Assembly: GCA_019637105.1 (NCBI GenBank)
Contig: JAHBWF010000041.1
Span: 1-50,803 of the forward strand
DNA: 50,803 nt
Direction of reading: 5' to 3'
Source of the DNA: Labilithrix sp.
GTDB lineage: Bacteria > Myxococcota_A > Polyangia > Polyangiales > Polyangiaceae
Part shown: piece by piece, positions 43,080 to 49,631 of the stretch
Layout: each line of letters opens with the position of its first letter
Numbering within the stretch: the first letter of the stretch is position 1
The notes under the pieces: model-generated
Told to the model about the DNA's origin: nothing
The model's database searches: none
Seen by the model: the letters and a program-made list of their open reading frames with translations, nothing else
Made by a program: the position numbers and the translations under genes

Positions 43080-43945
43080 CGGGCTCAGCAGGATCTCGCG
43101 CGCGCGGGACGGCTCCACGGGGTTTCGTCCGATCGAGCGGGCGTACGCGGCGGCGCGGGCGACGAGCGGCGCGCTGCCCGGCGAGCACGCCCTTCGAGAG
43201 GTAGATGTTGTCCGAGGCCGACGCGCGCGTGGCCGCCGGAGGCGCATCGCGAGCTCCGTCATCGGCTGCTGGCGGCGACCGACCGCGGCGGACGCCCAGG
43301 TCGTGTCCTCGCGCGCGCGCCGTCGCGTGGGCAGGCCGCTCGGAGATGCTGATCAGGCGAGGTTCGCTCGCTCGCGCCGATGCCGCCGGGCACACCCATC
43401 ACGAACTGAAATGGAGCGGGCGAGGACACGATGCCCTTGCTCGCGAGGAGGAGCGCCCTCTTCTCGACGTGGGCCGACCTCGGCATCTGAGCCTGGGGAT
43501 CTTGCTCCCCGACGCGCGGAGGGGCGCGCGGCGAGGTCTTTGATCTGCGGCGCGTGTTGACGAAGACGTCGTCGCCGAAGTTGCGCGTGCCGCCGCTGCA
43601 GTTGAAGGGTCGCCATCTCCGCCGGCAATCGGAGCGGTTGAGCGCGCCTGTCGATCGACATCCTGGATCGCGCCGCCGGTCGACACCTGCACGATGCAGT
43701 CGGTTCGCGCGGATCTTCTCGGATCGCCCGGCGAAGCGGTCGCATGACCGGGTGGGCGAGCCGTCACGTTGCGACATGGAGGGTGGATGGATTGAGGCGT
43801 CGTTTCGTGGTAGTGCGCGGCCTCGTCGGCGATCTCCCGCGCGGTGATGGGGCAGGTAGCGCGTCTGCTCGCGCGGTGATCTCCGCGCCGACGATCGCGG
43901 GCGGTGGTGACGAGCCCGCGACGTGCGCCTCCTCTGAACCGAGCG
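43080..43945 (-). pseudogene. kce: kce, 3-keto-5-aminohexanoate cleavage enzyme (BKACE), frameshifted
   Basis: No single frame is open, but consecutive blocks in changing frames spell a full-length KCE/DUF849 protein: PAIVGAEIT (~43890), [16 protein letters not shown] (~43805-43850), [11 protein letters not shown] (~43665-43700), [19 protein letters not shown] (~43605-43665), [13 protein letters not shown] (~43550-43590), [15 protein letters not shown] (~43370-43415), DNIYLSKGVLAG (~43185-43215) and APLVARAAAYARSIGR (~43130-43175). The total length (~290 codons) matches the intact enzyme, so lesions are small indels rather than deletions. KCE converts 3-keto-5-aminohexanoate and acetyl-CoA to acetoacetate and 3-aminobutyryl-CoA in lysine fermentation. 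Either a pseudogene or a region of poor consensus sequence. Confidence 0.75.
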
Positions 43946-44009
43946 TGCGGCCTCGGCTGGTCGGGGCCGGCCGGCGACGATGGCGCCGGCACGGGCCGCT
44001 CGCCCACGG

Positions 44010-44417
44010 GGAGAGCTGGCGTGGCACGTAGAGCTCGCGCGCTTGCGCTGCAGCTCCTTCTGCGGACGGCGTGCTGAGGGCGCGGCAGACGACGATCGGC
44101 CTGAGAGGACGTTCGCGGCGCTCGCGGGGACGCCGACCTTGGCGCAGGCACCACCACTCGCCGCCTCGAAGCGGATTTGCGTTTACTCGACGCTGACGAG
44201 CTCCGCGGTGGCCTGATGTAGTCGCCGGCCAGGACCGGCGCGAGGAACTCGACGGACTCGTACGCGCGGAAGAGCCCCCTGTCGCCGTCGAGGCGTGATG
44301 AGCAGCTGGTGGCGAGGTCGCTGAAGAGGGGCGAGACCGTGCGCGCACGAGCTCGCCGGCGTCGAGGGCGTCGCGCGCGCGGTCGCGGAGCCGGACGGTG
44401 CTCGTGCTGCCGACCAT
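44010..44417 (-). pseudogene. kal: kal, 3-aminobutyryl-CoA ammonia-lyase, frameshifted
   Basis: The frame starting at the ATG 44415-44417 gives a Kal-like start ([12 protein letters not shown]), then the match moves to a second frame with LFSDLATS and [18 protein letters not shown] followed by LAGDYI (~44215-44340), then a third with ATAELVSVE, and returns with PIVVCRA and following residues near 44090. This is the small hotdog protein that removes ammonia from 3-aminobutyryl-CoA to give crotonyl-CoA. Total length (~136 codons) fits an intact Kal. It sits directly upstream of kce, as expected for a functional pair, with the same kind of indel damage. Confidence 0.7.
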
Positions 44418-44441
44418 CGGCGGGAGAGGCTAGTACATCGA

Positions 44442-44459
44442 CCCATCGATTTCGATGGG
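44442..44459. promoter_or_regulatory. Inverted repeat between kal and uppS
   Basis: cccatcga (44442-44449) and tcgatggg (44452-44459) are perfect arms around TT. On the minus strand it lies upstream of a -10-like TAGCCT and the kal ATG, a plausible operator of the kal-kce-trpE unit. Confidence 0.4.
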
Positions 44460-44648
44460 GCGGGGGACGCCCCGGGAGACCGAGCTCGGTGGGCGCCGGG
44501 GGGCGACCGCGCGGGAGCATCGGGCGCCGCCGGCGCGACCGTTCGAGCGCCGGGCGCGACCGCTCCGTCCCCTCACGCGGCCGCGGGACGACCCGGCCGT
44601 CGACGCCGGGCGCGGCGCGGCGTACTCCGTAGCTTGCAGAGACGTTTC

Positions 44649-45500
44649 ATGGTACCGAACCCCACCGTTTCTCCAGCGCCGCCCATGGTTTACGTCGAAG
44701 CTCAGAACCTCCCTTCGCACATCGGGATCATCATGGACGGCAACGGGCGCTGGGCGCAGCTCCGCGGCCGCGAGCGCGTCGAGGGGCACCGTGAGGGCTC
44801 CAAGGCGGTCCGCCGCGTCGTCCGCGCCGCGCGCCGCCTCGGGATCCGCGCGCTCACGCTCTACGCGTTCAGCGAGCAGAACTGGGCGCGCCCCGATCTC
44901 GAGGTCGATGCGTTGATGCAGCTCCTCCGCGAGTTCCTCCTCTCGGAGCGCGACGACATCCTCGACAACGGGATCCGCCTGAACGCGATCGGCAACCTGG
45001 GCCGCCTCCCCGCCGTCGTCCGCACGGTCCTCGATCCGCTCCGGAAGGACAGCGCCGGGCACGACGAGATGACGCTCACCCTCGCGCTCAGCTACGGCGG
45101 CCGCGAGGAGATCGCGAACGCCGCGCGCGAGCTCGCCCGCGAGGTCGCGGCCGGCGCGCGGAGCGCCGAGGACGTCGACGAGCAGGCCCTGCACGCGCGG
45201 ATGCCGAGCCTCGCGGTCGGCGATCCGGACCTCGTCATCCGCACCGGCGGCGAGCGACGCATCTCGAACTTCCTCCTCTACGGGCTCGCCTACGCCGAGC
45301 TCCACTTCTCCGACGCGCTCTGGCCGGACTTCGCGGAGCGCGATCTCTACGAGGCGATCGCGAGCTTCCAGGGGCGCGAGCGCCGCTTCGGGCTCGTCGG
45401 CAAGGCCGCCGCGCCGGTGCTCACCGAGGGCGAGGCGGCGGCCGACGAGGCGGCGCCGCGATCGGAGGCGAGCGCCACGCTGCTCCGCCTCGTCGGCTGA
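44649..45500 (+). CDS. uppS: Isoprenyl transferase (undecaprenyl diphosphate synthase)
   Basis: A 283-residue cis-prenyltransferase that makes the C55 lipid carrier for cell-wall synthesis. The P-loop motif HIGIIMDGNGRWA (catalytic Asp), GHREGSKAVRRVVRAA, LTLYAFSEQNW, ALSYGGREEIA, DLVIRTGGERRISNFLLYG and the ELHFSDALWPDF ending are present. The ATG at 44649 is preceded by TAGCTT (44630-44635) and no clear Shine-Dalgarno; a TTG at 44634 and ATG at 44685 are alternatives. The last ~35 residues are an Ala/Glu-rich tail. cdsA follows on the same strand. Confidence 0.95.
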   Translation: MVPNPTVSPAPPMVYVEAQNLPSHIGIIMDGNGRWAQLRGRERVEGHREGSKAVRRVVRAARRLGIRALTLYAFSEQNWARPDLEVDALMQLLREFLLSERDDILDNGIRLNAIGNLGRLPAVVRTVLDPLRKDSAGHDEMTLTLALSYGGREEIANAARELAREVAAGARSAEDVDEQALHARMPSLAVGDPDLVIRTGGERRISNFLLYGLAYAELHFSDALWPDFAERDLYEAIASFQGRERRFGLVGKAAAPVLTEGEAAADEAAPRSEASATLLRLVG

Positions 45501-45505
45501 TCGCG

Positions 45506-45531
45506 CGCGGCGCGCGCGACGACGCGCCGCG
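45506..45531 (+). terminator. Hairpin after uppS
   Basis: cgcggcgcg (45506-45514) and cgcgccgcg (45523-45531) form a 9-bp stem 6 nt after the uppS stop. It may terminate or attenuate transcription into cdsA; there is no T-run. Confidence 0.4.
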
Positions 45532-45608
45532 AGGTCCTCGACCTCATGCGCTGCGCGGCCTCAGGTCGAGGACGGCTGGCGGCGGGCGTGCTATGGCCGT
45601 ACGCGCAC

Positions 45609-46496
45609 ATGGCCGAGGCGAACGCGAGCTCGGCGGGCAGCGCGCCCGACGAGGCCAAAGAACAGGCGAAGAAGGCCAACAGCAACCTCGCTGTTCGCAT
45701 CGCCACCGCCGCGGTCGGCGCGCCGCTCATCCTGCTCCTCCTCTACAAGGGAGCGCCCTGGGGCTTCTACCTGCTGGCCCTGCCGGCGACGTTGATCGCC
45801 GCCTGGGAGCTCTTCAACATGACCCACCCGGGCGATCGCGCATCGCAGATCGCGGGCGTGGGCCTCTCCGCGGCGGTGTCCGCGGCGACGTACTTCGCGG
45901 ACGGCGACGCGCGCGTCTTCGTCACGGTGCTCGTCTGCGCCCCGCTCGCCGGGCCGCTGGTGACGCTCGCGCGCCTCGGCGACATGAAGACCGCGGCGCT
46001 CCGGGCGTGCGCGATGGGCTTCGGTCCGCTCTTCGTCGGCGTCCCCGTGACGCTCCTCGCGGTGATGCGTCGGGACCTCGGCGACGCGGGCGCGGGCTAC
46101 GTGGTGCTCGCCATCATGTTCGCCTGGTTCGGCGACACCGGCGGCTACTTCGCGGGCCGCTTCCTCGGCCGGCGCAAGCTCTACGAGGCCGTCTCGCCGA
46201 AGAAGACGGTCGAGGGCGCGATCGGCGGTCTCGCGGGGAGCGTGGTCGGCGCGCTGCTCGCCCATTTCTGGTTTCTCCCGTCGCTCTCGCTCGCGCACGG
46301 CCTCCCGCTCGCCGTCGTGGCGGGCGCGCTCGGGCAAGCCGGCGATCTCGGCGAGTCGGTCCTGAAGCGATCGTTCGGGGTGAAGGACTCGGGGGCCATC
46401 GTCCCGGGCCACGGCGGCATCCTCGATCGCGTCGACGCGCTGATGCTGACGAGCGCCGTCACGTATCTCTATACGCTCTGGTTCGCGACGCCCTGA
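45609..46496 (+). CDS. cdsA: Phosphatidate cytidylyltransferase
   Basis: A 295-residue integral membrane enzyme (about eight helices) that makes CDP-diacylglycerol from phosphatidate and CTP. The CdsA signature is clear: SPKKTVEGAIGGL, then GDLGESVLKRSFGVKDSG and IVPGHGGILDRVDAL. The usual uppS-cdsA order of bacteria is kept, though dxr and rseP do not follow. The start at ATG 45609 gives a short polar N-terminus; an upstream ATG at 45546 would add 21 residues. Confidence 0.93.
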   Translation: MAEANASSAGSAPDEAKEQAKKANSNLAVRIATAAVGAPLILLLLYKGAPWGFYLLALPATLIAAWELFNMTHPGDRASQIAGVGLSAAVSAATYFADGDARVFVTVLVCAPLAGPLVTLARLGDMKTAALRACAMGFGPLFVGVPVTLLAVMRRDLGDAGAGYVVLAIMFAWFGDTGGYFAGRFLGRRKLYEAVSPKKTVEGAIGGLAGSVVGALLAHFWFLPSLSLAHGLPLAVVAGALGQAGDLGESVLKRSFGVKDSGAIVPGHGGILDRVDALMLTSAVTYLYTLWFATP

Positions 46497-46663
46497 GGGC
46501 GCCCTCGCAGCGCCCGCGCGACGTCCCGGCGGCGAGGCCGTGACGCGTCCCGGAGTGACGGAAATAAGGCCCCTACGGCCGAGCCCGACGACGCGTTGCG
46601 GCGAGATCACACGGCAAGAATTTCGCCTTTGCCGCTAGAGCAAATGAGCTAAGAGAAGCCCCG

Positions 46664-48001
46664 ATGACACCACCCGCTGATTCACCGAGCGTCCCGTCGA
46701 ACGTGGTTCCGCCTGCTCCCGGATCGTCGCGCACGATCATCGTCAAGGAGTACGACTTCTTCAAGGTCGTCCAGGACTACCTCGAGCGCGCTTCGCGCAC
46801 GCTCGATCTCGCCGACTTCGTCCGCGCGATCCTGAGCCAGCCGAAGAACGAGCTCATCATCAACTTCCCCGTGAAGATGGACAACGGGGAGGTGCGCCTC
46901 TTCAAGGGCTATCGCGTCCAGCACAACAACCTGCTCGGCCCCTTCAAGGGCGGCATGCGCTACCACCCGTCGGTCACGCTCGACGACGTCAAGGCGCTCG
47001 CGGCGATGATGACCTGGAAGTGCGCGCTCATGCGCGTCCCGTTCGGCGGCGGCAAGGGCGGCATCAAGTTCGATCCGCACTCGGTCACGAAGAACGAGCT
47101 GCAGAAGATCACGCGCCGCTTCACGCACGCCCTCGGCGAGAACATCGGGCCCGAGTACGACATCCCCGCGCCCGACGTCGGCACGAACAGCCAGACGATG
47201 GCGTGGATGATGGACACGTACTCGAACATGGTCGGCGCCGCGAACAAGCAGAGCGTCAAGGGCGTGGTCACCGGCAAGCCGGTCGCGTCCGGCGGCACGC
47301 TCGGCCGCGCGAAGGCCACCGGCCAGGGCGCCGTCTTCTGCGTGATCGAGTGGGCGAAGGAGAAGGGCTTCGAGCTCGAGGGCTCGACGATGACCGTGCA
47401 GGGCTTCGGCAACGTCGGCTCGCACCTCGCCGTCATCCTGTCGCGCCTCGGCGTCTCGACGATCGCCGTCGGCGATCACACCGGCTACCTCCTGAACCCG
47501 GAGGGCTTCAACGCGCACAAGCTGCAGGACTGGGTGGAGACCCACGGCTCGATCGCGGGCTACCCCGGCGGCAAGGCGATCACGCGCGAGGAGTTCTTCA
47601 AGACCAAGGCCGACATCTTCGCGCCGTGCGCGCTGGAGAACCAGATCGGCGAGACCGAGGCGAAGAACCTCGACTGCAAGGTCATCGTCGAGGGCGCGAA
47701 CGGCCCGACGAACCCCGCCGGCGAGCGCATCCTCCTCGAGCGCGGCATCGACATCATCCCGGACGTCCTCGCCAACTCCGGCGGCGTCACCGTCAGCTAC
47801 TACGAGTGGGTGCAGAACAAGCGCTCCGAGAGCTGGACCGAAGAAGAGGTCGACGCCAAGCTCGAGAAGGCGATGACGCGCGCCTACCGCGAGGTCGCCG
47901 ACTTCGCGCGCCAGCACAAGGTCGACCGTCGCATCGGCGCCTACGGGCTGGCGCTCCAGCGCATCGAGGCGGTCTACAAGGAGCGCGAGATCTTCCCGTA
48001 A
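46664..48001 (+). CDS. gdhA: Glu/Leu/Phe/Val-type glutamate dehydrogenase
   Basis: A 445-residue dehydrogenase interconverting glutamate and 2-oxoglutarate plus ammonia. It shows the substrate site KGGMRYHP, the active-site VPFGGGKGGIKFDP with catalytic Lys, the PAPDVGTNSQTMAWMMD segment, the Rossmann GFGNVGSHLA and VIVEGANGPTNPAG. A polar Pro-rich ~22-residue N-terminal extension precedes the domain. The acidic residue after the second Rossmann strand (VGDHTG) does not settle NAD versus NADP use. A strong intrinsic terminator follows, so it is a single-gene unit. Confidence 0.94.
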   Translation: MTPPADSPSVPSNVVPPAPGSSRTIIVKEYDFFKVVQDYLERASRTLDLADFVRAILSQPKNELIINFPVKMDNGEVRLFKGYRVQHNNLLGPFKGGMRYHPSVTLDDVKALAAMMTWKCALMRVPFGGGKGGIKFDPHSVTKNELQKITRRFTHALGENIGPEYDIPAPDVGTNSQTMAWMMDTYSNMVGAANKQSVKGVVTGKPVASGGTLGRAKATGQGAVFCVIEWAKEKGFELEGSTMTVQGFGNVGSHLAVILSRLGVSTIAVGDHTGYLLNPEGFNAHKLQDWVETHGSIAGYPGGKAITREEFFKTKADIFAPCALENQIGETEAKNLDCKVIVEGANGPTNPAGERILLERGIDIIPDVLANSGGVTVSYYEWVQNKRSESWTEEEVDAKLEKAMTRAYREVADFARQHKVDRRIGAYGLALQRIEAVYKEREIFP

Positions 48002-48036
48002 GGGGCACCACGTCGCGCCGGCGAGCGCGCACCGCG

Positions 48037-48090
48037 AAGCGGGAGTGTGTGCGGAGGCGAGTCGCGCCGCCGCAGACATTCCCGCTTTTT
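48037..48090 (+). terminator. Intrinsic terminator of gdhA
   Basis: aagcgggagtgtgtgcgg (48037-48054) pairs with ccgcagacattcccgctt (48070-48087) with two mismatches, followed by TTTTT (48086-48090). This is the one classical stem plus T-run terminator in the window. Confidence 0.8.
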
Positions 48091-48133
48091 CGCGTGGATC
48101 AAGGGGGACAAGGTAAAGTTGTCGGCGGCGCGC

Positions 48134-49573
48134 ATGGCCGACTCCGACGTCATCGGCATCCTGTCGCTGGTGCTCGCCGCCGCGGGGGCGGCCTACCTGG
48201 TCTGGACGCGCGTCCTTCGCGCGAGCCCGCGCCCCGGCGTTCCCGACGCGCGCGCGACCGCCGGCGACGATCGCGCGGCCGAGACGATGCCGCCCGCGCT
48301 GCGACCGCCGTCGGAGATCTCGCCGACGATGCGGGCCCGGCAAGAGGCACGCGGGACGTCCGCGTCCGCGCGGCCCCCGCCGTCGTCGTCCACGTCGGAG
48401 TCGCCTCCGTCCACGTCGGAGCCGTTGCCGTCGACGTCGGAGCCGTTGCCGTCGTCGGAGTCGTCCACGTCGGAGCCGTTGCTGTCGTCGGAGTCGCCGT
48501 CGTCCACGCCGTCGCCGTCGCCGTCGTCGGTGCCGTCATCGTCCACGTCGGAGTCGGCGACGCCGTCGAGGGACGTGACCGCGACGAAGGCGCAGGGACC
48601 GGCTCCTGCCGAGACGCTCGCCGCCGGGCGCGCGGTCGCGGCGCCAACCGCGGAGGCCGCGGCGGCGCGGGATCCGGACGTGCTCGCCGCGTACCCGCCC
48701 GTCGACGCGTCGAAGAGCGCCCGCGCGGCGCCGGCGGTGAAGCCCGCGCGGGTCGCGGACCCGGGCGCGGCTCCCCCGATCGTCGAGGCGAGCGTGCTCG
48801 ACGAGGGCGCCGACGTCGATCCGCCGGAGGACGCGTCGGCGGCGCTCGCCGTCCACGCCCTCGGGCGGACCGATCCCGGCAAGCGCAGGAAGGACAACGA
48901 AGACAGCCTCCTCGTCCTCGAGGGGAAGAACGTCTTCGTGGTCGCCGACGGGATGGGCGAGCACGGCGGACAGCGGGCGAGCGGCCTCGCCGTCGAGACG
49001 ATCGCCGAGGCCTTCGAGCACGCGTGCTTCGACGCCGCGCCTCACGACGGTGTCCCGCTCGCGGCCTCCGAGCTCGCGCGCGCGATCCAGATGGCCAACG
49101 TCGCGATCCTCCGCGAGGCGAACGAGAGGCCCGAGCTGAAGGGCATGGGCTCGACGCTCACCGCGGCGCGCCTCACCGCGGGCGCCCGGCGGCTGTACGT
49201 CGGTCATGTCGGCGACGGCCGCTGCTACCGCCTGCGCGACGGCGTGATGAAGCAGCTCACGACCGATCACACGATGTCCGACTACGGCGTCGCCGGGCCC
49301 GAGGGCACGCACCTGAGCCGCGTGCTCGGCGCGTGGCCGACGGTCGCCGTCGACGTGATCGTGGCGGAGCCCAGGGCGGGCGACGTGTACCTGCTCTGCA
49401 CCGACGGGCTCACGAAGATGATCCCCGACGGGACCATCGCGACGCAGCTCCTCCACGAGGAGGATCCGAAGGCGGCGCTCGAGCGGCTCGTCTTCTTCGC
49501 CAACGCGCACGGCGGCAAGGACAACATCACCGCGATTCTGCTCCGCGTCGTCGCCGCGGCGCCGCCGGGCTGA
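48134..49573 (+). CDS. PP2C-family Ser/Thr protein phosphatase, membrane-anchored
   Basis: A 479-residue protein with an N-terminal membrane helix (about 6-25, VIGILSLVLAAAGAAYLVWT), a ~210-residue Ser/Thr/Glu/Pro-rich linker with TSEPLPS repeats, and a C-terminal PP2C domain (about 238-475). The metal-binding motifs are complete: RKDNEDS, VVADGMGEHGGQ, GMGSTLTA, HVGDGRCYRL, LCTDGLT and GGKDNIT. It probably reverses the kinase encoded next. The ATG at 48134 follows the gdhA terminator and a TAAAGT box (48114-48119) by 14 nt; upstream alternative starts fall inside the terminator. Confidence 0.92.
   Translation: MADSDVIGILSLVLAAAGAAYLVWTRVLRASPRPGVPDARATAGDDRAAETMPPALRPPSEISPTMRARQEARGTSASARPPPSSSTSESPPSTSEPLPSTSEPLPSSESSTSEPLLSSESPSSTPSPSPSSVPSSSTSESATPSRDVTATKAQGPAPAETLAAGRAVAAPTAEAAAARDPDVLAAYPPVDASKSARAAPAVKPARVADPGAAPPIVEASVLDEGADVDPPEDASAALAVHALGRTDPGKRRKDNEDSLLVLEGKNVFVVADGMGEHGGQRASGLAVETIAEAFEHACFDAAPHDGVPLAASELARAIQMANVAILREANERPELKGMGSTLTAARLTAGARRLYVGHVGDGRCYRLRDGVMKQLTTDHTMSDYGVAGPEGTHLSRVLGAWPTVAVDVIVAEPRAGDVYLLCTDGLTKMIPDGTIATQLLHEEDPKAALERLVFFANAHGGKDNITAILLRVVAAAPPG
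48385..48560 (+). repeat. Ser/Thr/Glu-coding low-complexity repeat
   Basis: Repeated tcgtcggagtcgtccacg and gagccgttgccgtcgacg blocks encode SESSTSEPLPS-type sequence in the phosphatase linker, another in-frame repeat. Confidence 0.75.
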
Positions 49574-49618
49574 GGCCTGGGGCCGTCGCTGGTGCGCGCG
49601 CGCAGGCGGCGCGCGTCG

Positions 49619-49624
49619 TAGAAT
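49619..49624 (+). promoter_or_regulatory. -10 box placed for a leaderless start (second Ser/Thr kinase)
   Basis: TAGAAT, the closest match to the TATAAT consensus among these boxes, is followed by 7 nt and ATG at 49632. It overlaps the ATG at 49623, which argues against that start. Confidence 0.55.
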
Positions 49625-49631
49625 GAGCGCG

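Noticed and set aside
43399-44520. A 373-codon open frame taken as one gene
   Set aside because: It only joins blocks of kal and kce across shifts; the intervening parts are out of frame, so it is listed as two pseudogenes.
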